A DNA stretch of 58,651 nucleotides from the NCBI GenBank assembly GCA_000697055.1, contig JNDT01002156.1, forward strand, positions 1 through 58,651, given 5' to 3'. This document shows, in pieces, positions 44,835 through 56,347 of the stretch; within the stretch, counting starts at the first letter, position 1, and each line of letters starts with the position of its first letter. A model generated the notes under the pieces. The model did not search any database and was not told where the DNA came from. It saw only the letters and a program-made list of their open reading frames with translations. The translations under genes and the position numbers were made by a program. This stretch comes from Saksenaea vasiformis B4078. Its lineage: Eukaryota; Mucoromycota; Mucoromycetes; Mucorales; Saksenaeaceae.

Positions 44835-47800
44835 CATGGAAAAAGGTGTTGGTGAAAGCTAAGAAGAGGAAGAAAAAGAAGAAAAAGAAGAAAAAGACGG
44901 GAACCAGGTCAATCGAAGAGTATTTTTTTGATAAAAATAGCATGACACGTGCCTACATTTCACACTACAATTGTAAACAAATCCAACATCGTTGTTTCAA
45001 ATATTCAAAGGGACGAGCCCCCACATCAATGCATTATTGTTGAGACACAAGGCAAAGAACCATTCCGTCATGTTTGCCTTTCCTTTTCCTTTCGCCTCTT
45101 TATTTCTTCTAATTTTTTTTTGGAGTAGCGGTATACCTCGGAATATCTCACCTGTATACATAACACCCCAACAACTCTGTATATATCTTTTGAACTATTA
45201 CCCAAAGTGGGCCTTATTCTGATCTAATTTTTTTTAAGTTTTTCATTCAGGGTTTGGTATGCAATTCCCACAATAATAGATGTACTATGATGCAGTTAAT
45301 TCAACATATTGAATTTCCTGGTATTTATCTCCATAGCAACTTGGTATTGTTCACTTTCTCTTCACTTCAAAAGTGACATGGGAACGCACCAGGTTCGATT
45401 TTGTGTTCGTGTGTAACATAGCGGTTGTAGTACTTTTTCTGCTTCCGCGTTGGTAATCATCCATTTTCGGGGTAGCCAAATTTGGCGGAAATGACCTCAC
45501 ACAACAGTTCCTTGAATTCTTTGCTTTCCTGGTTTTATGGCCAGAATCCATAATAATTTTGATGTGCTGACATATGGTCTGTGTTATTCTTCCACAATTT
45601 TTTGTTTTTTTTTTTGTTTTTAATATCCTGTTCTTTTGTTGTTGGCTCTTCTATTTTAGTTTGTTGACAGATGCTCGGTAACCTAGCCCTAATAACAGGG
45701 TCTTTTAGATTGGGGTACCTTATGTTTTGTTTTCCAGCTAAGGCCTGTGCGTGCCTACTGTCACATGCGACGGTGTTTCGCAATCTCGATAATGCGGCGC
45801 TTACTTGTAATCATAACTTAATGTCAGCTGAGTAAGTACCACGTGCGAAAAATTTTCTTCCTTTACGGAAATACTTCCAGAGAGTTTGATCACGAAAGCG
45901 GGCGAATGGAGTTTGAACCTTTTGAAACCAAGTTCAACCAATCGATTTTGCTTGAAAGTACGAGTCAGGGCACGCAATACAGAAATGAAATGAGCGTCAA
46001 CCACTACGAAGAGTAGCGTGTCGCCTTGGTTTTTATCTAGGACACACTTGGACACACTTGGACACACTTGAGTTCTCACTTCAATTGCAGCAGATCAATG
46101 CGTCTTTTTACCATAACCCAAAAAAAAATCAGTAACTGAAACATGGTTTCCTCCTGTTACAGTGGGACATAACCTCGCCTAGATATTTCAGCAAGTTACA
46201 TTACTCTTTGAAGCAACTGCCATTTCTTTGCCACGGGCGATAGGTTCCCAAAGCAATCTATGTAAATTGTCTTAACTTTTAGACAACATGTGGTAAATAA
46301 TCAATTCCAGCGTGATACATTTCAGGGTAATTCGACTCGGAAGCAGTCATTCGGTGCTTATGTCCTAGCTCCTTCCGTAAATGTTAAATGTTGTCTGCAA
46401 ACGCTGTCAAGAGTTTCGCAAACTAAACATGCATTCTATAGCGATTAGTCTAGCCTCATTGAGAGCGTTCTTCGCGAAACTGATTGGACGAAGTTGAAGC
46501 CTGTTTTAAAGTTCAACACAAATTCAGAATGCATATTTTTCGCGCCACGGGTTTACACACATCAGCCCATTGGTGGGCGTGAATCTTGCATACATTTATT
46601 TGGATCCGACCTTTCCTTTTCTTACTTCTTTGGCTAAGTCACACGGAAACCATTGAGAGTAAATTTTTTCAAATTGGGCAACTTTTTCCCCACGATGATA
46701 TGCTCTTGTAAGACATTTGCCTAACCACTTGAAGCTTCGTTTTCTGTAACGTGGCTGGCGACAGAAAAGAGGTGTTTTATACTTCTATAAATAGGCTTTG
46801 GAGGAAAAGAGAACTTTCCCCATCTTTTTTGAAAACGTAGTGCCACAAAAAAATCTCCACTTCAGCGTGTACACCTTCAACACGTGTCGGAATCTGTACC
46901 CGAATTCCCAATGTCTGCGCTTTCAGTTTTTTGTTCTAGAATGAATTTGTAACAATTTGGTGCCACGTGAAAATCACTTTGTGTGGGCGAATGAGGAAAA
47001 CCTGCGACGGCTACAACTGGGAGGTATATCATTTAGTTTGCCTAGTTGGCCAAAGCTAGCATGAAGAATAAGCTGCAAGGAAATACATAGGTTGTAGGGA
47101 CTATTATGTTTTTGCATACGTTGCATTTGCCGATCTGTCAAGTAAACTGGCAAAATATGAAAGCCTACCCATCCTTTTCGCATCGTGTCAACAACAAAGC
47201 TTCACTAAGAAATAGATAGTAAATTAATCAGAAGATTTGAAGACCACCTTTTCCGCACGCGAAAAAATTTTGGTTCGATTGTGCATGGAAGAACACAAAA
47301 GCTCGAATGGTTCGGAATTATATCCAAATATAGAACAATGATGAACAAAGACGATTACCTGGTATTCAGGGGAAGCCTTGTGTCAAATGCTAGTTGAACA
47401 AGAAGAACGATAGAGGACCATCAAAATCGTCAGTTTGTTATAATATTTGTACCGATGCATTAGGAACCATACGCCCCATTCACGAAACAGACAAGCTTTC
47501 GTTAGGCAAAACTATTATATTAGTAGTCATGTTCTAGCCTGTCAAAATGGCGGACTGTCGTCATAAGAGATTCTACGTTGCAAAGCGAATCGATCCATTT
47601 GCTGACACTCAAAAAAAAGTCTTAATTATATTTGCTCCACCACATCGGACAGCGCGCCTATTCGTAATTATGCTCAATGCATGGATGTTTATTAAACTTT
47701 GCTTTAGTGTGAACTTGATTTTTTAGCGGTGCAACGCATTTCAAATAGCGCGGCCACTTTTTCCAAATCAGTAGAGTGGGTTCTTGCTGTATCTGAGATT

Positions 47801-48885
47801 GATAGCTTAATGAAGTAGCACATTGGATACGAAACTTGCCCACGTTCTGTTCTCCCGTGGTTCGCACGCTGATTCAGGTCATTAGAAAAGGAAAACAAAT
47901 GGCGTCGAATGTGCCCTTTTTCCTTTTAGTCAGGCACATGACCAAAGAAAATGGCCGCCACTTTGTCGGATGATCTTTTAAAGATCTGCCGTCTCGAACG
48001 CCGTCTTGGGGTTTCTTCTCTTGTTGAACACAACCTCCCCAAGACAAATAGTTTATTCTTGTCAGACATCACCGCCTTGAGGTGACAATCCGTTAAACAG
48101 TCTAACGCAGCTTATCAACAGATATCTTTAAGTGGATAGCGTTCGTAGATTTCAAGCAAAGAACGCAGACTATCTGTCGAATTGATACGACCATGCTTTC
48201 TGTCGTTATATCCGCGACCTTGTAAAGAGATAAAACGAGTAAATAAAATAAAATAAACAGTAGAGAGTATCGAACGATCTGTAGGTCGTACAGACTTGGT
48301 CCGATGACGTATAGTGCTGTACGTTATGCGCTACAAGCAAGGGACAAATCGAAGTCATGCATACGCAACCTTGTTTTCGTCCGTTGTACAGTGAAAGAAC
48401 TAGCCATTGGTACGTGACCCAGTCGGGTGATGTAGGGTCGTAGAACACACGTAAGGTAAATATAGCGCTTTTTGTTTGTGGTGGTGCAGGCCGTCACACT
48501 TTAAGATCGAAACTGTGGGGTTCCTTGTTGGCATTCACAACCAAACGTGTCGGCGGTCAGGGATGGAAGCTTTGCGCCCACAACAAATACATCTGCTCTT
48601 ATAGCTAGAAGCTTTATACATACAAGAAATATTGTGCTTAACCCATAAGCATTGCATTCATACGGTCCAAAGACTTATCTTCACCAGACTGCAAGTGCAC
48701 TTTTAATCTGTATGTATGCTACTGGATTTGTTACAGAATGGCATCAGCGGCGATGTGTTGGCTGTTTTATTTCTTGATATAATGACCACATGTTGGCTTG
48801 CGTACTCCAGAAGTTTCGGTAGCTCCTTATCGTCATGTCTTCTTCAAAATGAAGTCATAAGAGGTCACTGATCTCCGTAGCACCC
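44835..48885. other. Long gene-poor stretch
   Basis: About 4 kb without a supported gene. It contains A/G-rich sequence just upstream of the transcription factor (44860-44905), three exact 10-bp repeats at 46041, and a 9-bp perfect inverted repeat at 48003/48037. The ORFs present are short and show no domain or splice pattern that I can follow. Confidence 0.4.
46041..46070 (+). repeat. Three exact copies of a 10-bp unit
   Basis: gacacacttg repeated three times head to tail with no mismatch. Confidence 0.95.
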
Positions 48886-48894
48886 TTTTCTTTT

Positions 48895-49215
48895 TTCGAG
48901 TAACTCGGTTTTGGATTGAAATGGTTCATAATGGTTCCCCATTATTCTATCGGAAGAGAGTAACAATGTTTCAAGATAAGAATGATGTCCCATTGAAGCA
49001 AGTACTTCGTGTTGCATTAAAGTACTCTAGTCATGGCTTGTCAGAATCCTATCGGAAGGCGTAAAAATGGTTCGAGACAAGGGAGGTTTTACCAGGAATA
49101 ATCCATATTTGGAGACACATGAACTTCTCTGTTTTCTCTTCGGCTCTGTTCATCTCGCATCCCCAGTAAGCATGACCTCTGACCCGGATCGTCTTAGCTG
49201 TGGCGCAGACCTAAT
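48895..49215 (+). repeat. Dispersed ~1-kb repeat, internal fragment
   Basis: Contains two diverged internal units (ctatcggaagagagtaacaatg and ctatcggaaggcgtaaaaatg), then aataatccatatttgg, tcggctctgttc, ccagtaagcatg and gacctctg..gatcgtctta. These match the middle of the copies at 40560 and 52990. Both ends are missing. Confidence 0.6.
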
Positions 49216-49918
49216 AAATTATCGGTTGTGACGGCCATCGTTGCACCAGCGATTACGTCCGGGTCTAATGCACTTTCTTGTGCAGGGTACCTAACGCACG
49301 GGCTTATCCCGACAACTTTAAGTTTAGAATTTTAGAAAAAAGGGACCTGCCGTATTTACCTGCAGTGTGTCTAGATCCATGAACGAGGTATTCACAACGA
49401 GCCCACCGAAAGAGGTGTCGAAATCTCCCTTACAGACAACCTCTACATCCTTATCTGATAGTCGCTTCAGTTGCTATTATATCCAACTGGCACTCAGGCT
49501 TTGTCAACACGTGGTCATTCTTGAACGTTGTGGGTTACTCAGGAAATTTTGATCAGATTTTACGCCGAAAACCAAGTTGACGATCATTTTTCCTAATTTG
49601 AAGTCTGCCATATGAACTTGCGCCAAACAACCAAGCCTCGCTTGCTCGCTTTGTACACAAAGATGGGCAAATAAAAGTCATCGGCAAAAATGGATAGACC
49701 TGAGTCCAAGGGACTCCATAGCTGACCATGAATAGTCTATTCCTGGGACGTGTTACTCCTCCTACTCGGCATTTGAAAGCCCAAATACTTCAAACTGAGC
49801 TGCAGCGCAACCGAGCGCTTAATGCAATAGATTTAGGGTCTTAGAGCCTTCCATAACGCTGCTGATGGCTTTTGTGAGAACCGAACGCAGGTTCTCACTC
49901 AGGTAGGAATCAAATGAC

Positions 49919-50185
49919 ATGAGCATTTTGACTAGCTGTGTTTTCCTTGATGAGTCTGAGTTTCATACCAATACGAGACATACGAGAGTCCAGTCTAAGA
50001 ACGCTACCCCTGTCCTTGTTATGGTAACCAATATGGGACCAAGGATCGTGACATTGGGTGCTATATCTGCTTCGCGCTTAATTAATACAAGTATGAGAGG
50101 ACTTCTATTAATCAAGAGAAAGGTCGGATATGGAACGCTGCTACTGCTACCGGACAAAGCGAGATGGAAACTGATAGAAGACTGA
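49919..50185 (+). pseudogene. Tc1/mariner-IS630 type (DDE_3) transposase fragment
   Basis: Residues 6-12 read CVFLDES, the block around the second catalytic Asp of this superfamily, followed by FHTNTRHTR. Then come ATPVLVMVTNMGPRIVTLGA and ISASRLINTSMRG, matching the family pattern in which a strand ending LGAISxxG follows. The N-terminal DNA-binding domain, first Asp and last catalytic residue are not found in frame nearby, so this is a relic. Confidence 0.65.
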
Positions 50186-50265
50186 CAATTTTATTGACGG
50201 CTATCTTATTGTACATATAGTAAATTAAAAAAAGAATAGATGAATAAAGAAGAGGTATATGATAG

Positions 50266-51593
50266 TTATTTTATGTAGCGTTGGCATACAGCCACACCGA
50301 TGGCTACAGCTGTCACTGCCGAGATCCAGAAAGTGGTGGAGCGTACATGGTCAGCAACGTTATGAGTTACTTCGCGACCAAATGTGGGTGTCAGCTTGTT
50401 TGCTTGCGACAAAGAATGGATTTCGTCAAAGACCTCGATGTTGAGTTCGAATGATCGGACAGCTTCTTCAACAATCAAGTCTAAAAAAGGCAATGAGATT
50501 CTAACCCTTCCTGGTCTTCTTTTTTGTTTACCTCTGGTTTTCATGTTCACCTTGGCCGCATTAAGACGTTCACGATAGAGCGCCTTGAACTCGTTTTGGT
50601 TTCCAATGTTTGAGAAGTAATAAAATGCAAGACCGTCCTCGGAGTCCCATTCGCCGCCATTCTCCTTTAGTCCCAACACGTGCTTTTTCAATCTCTTTGC
50701 CAAAATTTGACCGCCTATGAAATTGCTTAGTTGGATCAATGTAGACGGGTGTACTTACCACTCAAGTCACCAAGATAGCGGGAGTAGCTGTGTGCAACCA
50801 AAAGTGCCGGGTGGACGGCGCACGCATCTTCCAACGCTTTCACAAATTTCCGGACCGCTGGAGTCATCGATGATGGATTGGTGACCTCTTCCAGTCGATC
50901 TTTACCGTAGTAGTATTCAAGGTCTGACCACGATGAAGTCAGTATGTGCCACTGTATTAACGTTTAAAATCCTACCGCTGCGGAGAGCTTCTGTTCGATT
51001 GAGTTCCTTGGGGAAATAAATCATCGCAATCGCTGGGTTTTCTTTATGCTTTTCCAACAATTCTTCCATTGACCTGAAATAAAAACAAAGAAAAATGTAA
51101 GTGTTTTGTCTTAGTTTTGCTAGACGCGTACTTGTAAATGAAGTAGAGACATCGAATGTACTGTCCATATTCGTCTCTGGTAATTTCACCCTTCAAGAAG
51201 CGTCTAAGAATGAATAAGTAACTTGCTTACAAAAAATGTTTCTGTACTTTGTGAATACGCTGTTCTCTGCGGCTTTGTGCCCGACCTTGGTTCCCTCGCG
51301 CATCGCTACAGCTAGCTGTGGATCTTCAAGGAGAGCATCGCCGTCGACGTCATCGATCGAGAAAACATAGCCTACAATTTGGTTATTCACACGTTTTATA
51401 CAATTTGTGTCTTCGTACTGTTTGTTGTGGTCGTGCTGAAATAATAAGACGTTAGCGGAAGATCTTGCTAGGCTTTCGTACGTTACCTGGTTGTAGTCTC
51501 GGTATAGATTGTAGTCTGTTCTACACGACCATCGGGTAATTCATTTGTAGTTTCGAAGGTATGGGTCTGAGAAATAACAGCAGTATCAGCCAT
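50266..51593 (-). CDS. HMX1: Heme oxygenase, tail-anchored
   Basis: Multi-exon minus-strand gene starting at 51593 (MADTAVISQTHTF). After a Thr-rich N-terminal stretch split by one or two short introns comes the heme oxygenase fold: AMREGTKVGHKAAEN (with the proximal heme-ligand His), FLKGEITRDEYGQYIRCLYF, SYSRYLGDLSG (distal helix) joined across an intron to GQILAKRL, and FYYFSNIGNQNEFKALYRERL. The protein ends in one hydrophobic segment (FWISAVTAVAIGVAVC) and a short basic tail, a tail anchor for the ER membrane. It cleaves heme to biliverdin, CO and iron; in yeasts it serves iron recovery. The second exon appears to be only 17 bp in my best-fit model. Confidence 0.93.
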
Positions 51594-51599
51594 CGTATT

Positions 51600-52975
51600 T
51601 TAGGAAAAGGAAGAAAAGGTGGAAACAGTCTCCACCGTGTTTTGGGAAACCATCGATTTTATCAGATTTTTTTCGGGGTTTGGTGTGACGCGTGATCTGA
51701 CCATAAAAAATCTGATAACGAAAACACAGTACATGATCATGTTGCGCGCTATTTCGGTTATTCTGACACCCGTGCAATCGGAGCAGTAATATATTAAGCG
51801 CTGAACCACTTCTTTAAAGGATATATCATCGTCTGTTTGTATGAAAACAATGTGATTGTACATTTTCAGTTTGCACACCACTTTACATCACAAATAACAA
51901 AACAGCAGTGTATTTCCTCCTTTTTAACTCCTTATTGTCTACCTCATTGCTGACCAGCACAATCCAGAATCAATGCATAAGGAGTTAACAACAGAAGGTC
52001 CTGAATGTGCATGGCTCGAATGAACCCCGGGAGCTGAGAAAGAAGCTGTCCACTTCGCTACAAAGGTTTGGCCCGATCAGAGCAACCTATCCCGCTCTGC
52101 GTAGAATGGGATTGAATTTCTCTGCTTGCTATTTATCTCAATCTGGCCTGATTCATTTGATGGTTTTCCATGTATTCATACCTTTAGAAGTTGGTCAAAG
52201 CTCTGTTCGCCAGATACAGTTCAGGCCTATCCTAACGTTAGATGGTGTCACAACTGGGTTCAATTGATTTCACTTGGGATCAAATGATTGTGGGTCCGAC
52301 AGAAGAATGTTCTGTTACGGAAAAAAGGCAAAACATACGAAATTCTGACGTGCTGGATACTTCTGCCACATGAGAGCCAATCATTCAAGAAACGCTCGAG
52401 TATAATAGCCACGGCATTTCTACTGGAGAGAAAAATCACGCCATCAAGTACTTTCTCATTTTGTTGGAGTCTCATAACCAGTAGGAACTGGGGACGGGAA
52501 TTCGCAACGTACTGATCTGTAATCATGCAGCTATGAAAGGTATTATCTAGTATACACTTGTAGGAGGGATTGCACTTAATACCTTGAAATTATGAAAATA
52601 AACAGTTTCCATTCTCAATCAAAGTTCCCTGTCATAGTGATGTTGATTCTCTCATACAAAGCAAGATCCTTAGTCTGGCACCCAGAATTGCTCATCGGAG
52701 AGATTTCTGTCGATTCGCCAAAATTCCCGAACAGGAAATACTTAAATGTACTCTCGGATCGAGAGGCTGTCTTTGACAGGTAGCACATTGGCCAGAACCC
52801 GTGTGGGTGAAGCCTTGGGCATATGACCGTACCATTGTTGGTCGACTGGCAATTGGAGCATGGTCACAAGACAATCATTGGACTAATGGCTAATGTTGAG
52901 GCCTTGTTCTCGGGCGTCGAACTTCATATTTACTGGATTTTGACTGAGCATCTGCATCAAATAAATATCACATTA
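51600..52975. other. Intergenic
   Basis: Upstream of heme oxygenase. Several 60-95 codon ORFs on both strands overlap without a recognisable domain. Confidence 0.4.
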
Positions 52976-52984
52976 CGTTCAAGT

Positions 52985-53745
52985 TGAATAAATTTTGCGC
53001 CGGAAGGTGATACGCCTTTGCACTGAGAAGTAAGCCGTTCTGCGTTAATTTAAGGAATAGTTCGCGCCTGGATAACCAGAGTCTTGCATTGTGTGTACTC
53101 CAGTGATGGATTCGCAGGATCCCATGGGAAGCAGTAAAATTGTCTCACGATAAGAACAGGTCCCATCCAAAATGATCCGTACTTAGAAGGGACGCATGAA
53201 TTTCCTTTTTTTTTTTCTTTGGCTCTGTTCTTTCATTAAAACATCCCGGTAAGGATGTCCATTCTCCAGGTTTATATTTTAGCCTACAAGACCTCTGTTC
53301 GGAAGCACCTTGGCTGAGTGATATCCATTGGTATGCACAGTTGTCACCCATTCTTACATCCTTCAAGTCCTCGCCAGGTGCTGCATCGTCCAAGTCCTCT
53401 GCGGTGCTCCCAAAAATTCGGCTGCATAGCCATTTGCTTTTTCCATCGGGCCCACCGTTCCGAGGTGCGGCACTGGCTCCCATAATTATATGGGAATATC
53501 CTTCGCGGGTAAGTGAATTGGCACCAAAGTATCTTCCATTTACTTAACGTGAATGTTTCTTTATGCTGCTCCAATAAATTTGCGTCCATCTGAGGACCAA
53601 GTTGATGTAAGTAGAATATTATTTTATCGCCAATTTATATACTGATAACCACATATTTCATCCTTCCTTATCGCAAAACTGGCTCTTGATAGACGCAAAA
53701 TTTATATAGGGTAACGTAAAAATCCATTTAATAAACAGTATGTTA
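52985..53745 (+). repeat. Dispersed ~1-kb repeat, right two thirds
   Basis: Runs from ttgcgccggaaggtgatacgc through gacgcatgaatttcc, cccggtaaggatgtcc, the diverged GC hairpin, atttacttaacgtgaatg and caagttgatgtaag, to the end aataaacagtat (about 53740). Read on the other strand, the end gives actgtttattaaatggattttt, almost the same as the left end of the 40560 copy. This is the best evidence for terminal inverted repeats. Confidence 0.7.
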
Positions 53746-54113
53746 TGAGTTACATAAAGGGTTATGTCAGCTATCGGAATGCGGGGCAGACTAATGTTTA
53801 CAGATACATCCCCGACGTAAAGGGACAACCATCTGAGCGGGTCGAAATGTAATGTGACGAAGGAGGATCGAACAACCCAGCATGTCTGCTCAACGCCACC
53901 GTTTCCGAGGCCACTTCCATTATGTACACAATTCTCACACGATTTTTCTTCATTGTATACTCATCTAAAGCAGCCTATATAACTTCGCTAAACTTTGGAC
54001 TTGTCAATGTGTGCCGTCTGTTGTGTGAGTGAGAGAAGGAGCGAGGGAATCAACAATACTCAGATAGGGCGTTTTACAGAAGGCGTCAGCACATACAGCG
54101 AGAAGAATTAGGG

Positions 54114-54420
54114 TTATCTGTTAAATGCTTGACGATAATAATTGACAGCCAGGTTCATGTAGCCTTTGTCGATGGGATACCGGCTTGTATAGAGAATTGA
54201 TACGCATTGAATATTTGACCATCGATCATCTTGTGATTTTGTGCTTTCCGATTGGTACACTGGGAGAGCCTCATACAATGAGCCGGCGTGATACACCTTG
54301 CTTTGATATAAGAGTATCTGCTCCTCATAACAAAAAGCTCAGTGATCCTCAGCGCAAGGCTTATTTTTGCTGGTGCAAATGGTTCTTCAAAATCCGGCAT
54401 CTTGAAAAGAAAGTTCAGAA
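54114..54420 (-). CDS. Unrecognised ORF fragment
   Basis: A minus-strand frame reads SKVYHAGSLYEALPVYQSES and ends YMNLAVNYYRQAFNR at 54114. It is tyrosine-rich and looks coding, but the upstream frame is closed by a stop, so another exon would be needed. It follows the BPL_N gene on the same strand. It does not resemble the catalytic part of biotin-protein ligase. Confidence 0.3.
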
Positions 54421-54535
54421 ACGGACGATGGAATCAAATGATTCCATTGTCATCTGCAAACATGTCAACCTTTTTTTTTTTATATAGGCAATGGATGTTA
54501 TCAGTAAATTAATAGAGTACACGGATGATTATATT

Positions 54536-55444
54536 TCAGCCTTCTTGAACTTCTACTTCTTGCATACCAGTCTCACCATACAAAGACCTCAAGAAAGCTT
54601 TGGTATCTCTATGCGCATCACGATCGCATACATGGAGGCCGAGTCTTGTAAATACGGCTCGGAGAAACTGCTTCTGCGCCGGCACGGAAGCTAATAAATC
54701 TTCTGAGGTATCGTACCGTACTCCCAAGGTCTCATCATTCACGTCGAGCTCAGGATGGGCCGATATCAGCACCGCATGACCTTTCCCCACATGACAATGG
54801 ACCGCCGCCGCGGGACCCTCTGGTTCATCCCAACATATCCCTCGCTCTCCGAATCGGCATAACACATCAACGTTGTCGTATTGCTCAGGTCGAACGAAGT
54901 ACCCACCACCATTATAATACATCTTGATTTCGGAGGGAACGTTTCCCTTGTAAGATGTCTGCCATTGTGATTTGTAAAGTTTGACATCCACGGAGCGTGC
55001 ACCTCGCTCGCTGCCATATGTAAATCCAGGGAAGGTGGTTCCTCGACAAGTGCCAGGATAAAATGCTAATTCTCGTGGACCACAAACTTGCATCAATGGC
55101 TTTCCTTTCTCAAACTCGACAAACCCGGATCCGTAGTAAGCGCCCGCGCACAGACCCAGGTATCGCCCGCCGCAAACGACATACTGTCGTATTCTTGCAT
55201 TTCCCTTGCCGTTAAGATTCTCGCAGTAGGGAAGATCACGACCACCAGGGAACACAAGTAATGCACAGTTTTCTTCCCAGGATTCCGTTTTTAACATTTG
55301 AGCGTCGACAAACGCCACATGGTATACATGACCGAGCAATTCTGTGAAGGTAGTATGCGCATGTCGGGCCGAATTAGGGGATACACCATCGCCGTTATAG
55401 ATCAGGATATTGGCAGCACTGGACGATCCCTGTAGTTGTTGCAT
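54536..55444 (-). CDS. Stand-alone BPL_N (glutamine-amidotransferase-like) protein
   Basis: Starting at the Met at 55444 the protein has 302 residues; an in-frame Met at 55591 would add 49 residues of poor quality. It shows the N-terminal domain of eukaryotic biotin-protein ligase: ANILIYNGDGVSPNSARH, LLVFPGGRDLPYC, GGRYLGLCAGAYYG (Cys 99 in this numbering at the nucleophile elbow) and later YYNGGGYF. Two thirds of the way along is HVGKGHAVLISAHPEL. The fold is type-1 glutamine amidotransferase-like. The catalytic biotin ligase domain does not follow: the frame ends after the amidotransferase-like part. Such short forms exist in fungi, but their function is not established. No intron is seen. 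Confidence 0.85.
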   Translation of the reverse strand: MQQLQGSSSAANILIYNGDGVSPNSARHAHTTFTELLGHVYHVAFVDAQMLKTESWEENCALLVFPGGRDLPYCENLNGKGNARIRQYVVCGGRYLGLCAGAYYGSGFVEFEKGKPLMQVCGPRELAFYPGTCRGTTFPGFTYGSERGARSVDVKLYKSQWQTSYKGNVPSEIKMYYNGGGYFVRPEQYDNVDVLCRFGERGICWDEPEGPAAAVHCHVGKGHAVLISAHPELDVNDETLGVRYDTSEDLLASVPAQKQFLRAVFTRLGLHVCDRDAHRDTKAFLRSLYGETGMQEVEVQEG

Positions 55445-55599
55445 CGGCCGATAAAAGAGAGATTGCAGAAGAACAAATTGTGGCGGGTCTCTGAAACGGA
55501 GAAAGAGGTGACCCCAGTTTCCCACGAACAGGTACCTCCCAAGTAAAAGAATGTTTATCCGGACTTCTGGTTTTTGTTCAGTTGTGCTCAAGATCTATG

Positions 55600-56340
55600 C
55601 CAATAGTCTGCTTACGCTCCAACTCAAGTACACTTGTATGTTCTTCAAAGTTCCATCATCTGTCTCAAATAAACAAAGATGTGGTTTGGTGTCTTGAAGC
55701 TAGGCTTCCCCAAGGTTGAGCTCAAGTCACATTCACCCCAAAAGCTGCCATCCAGTATGTACTGTTTATCTTTTTTAGTTATCAAGTTAAAAAAGCATCA
55801 CATGAGAGCGCAAAGATCATTTTTCTGCATAAGATCGCTACATTCGATTTGAAAAGAAGAGACAATACGTGCAAGAATGCTATAGAAGTGTCGATGCACT
55901 AAGACAGAATAGCTATGATCCATCCGCAGATCTTTATTGATCCTGGTTGACTAACGTTCAACATACGTTCAGCAAAATGTCGTGTATGACATGGATGCCT
56001 GCCTCCTTGTAGTCCACCCGCATGTATCATCGTAGATAATACAGTACGCTATTAAGATAAGCCATAGTTTTTGGTCTTTTTTTATTTGAAAAAATCAGAT
56101 TACACCTTTGTTGTCAACATCTAGCTTTTCCTGTCAGGTATTTATATATTAAAGGCCAATATATCGGGCAATTCTGGCAAAAATCGTGTGTCTAAAGCAA
56201 TCCCTTTCAAAGCGGTACCTGAAAGCTCTGGTCGACGAGGTGTCAGTCTCGATCGATCGGAGTGTTTGCTCACAGTCACTTGTCTCTGCTCAAAAAAAAA
56301 AAAAAAAATCGGCCCACTTCCGTCCATACATCTCCGTAAC
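55600..56340. other. Intergenic between divergent genes
   Basis: Upstream of both the BPL_N gene (minus) and Ett1 (plus). A run of 16 A lies about 50 bp before the Ett1 start. No other element seen. Confidence 0.4.
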
Positions 56341-56347
56341 AGATTCC

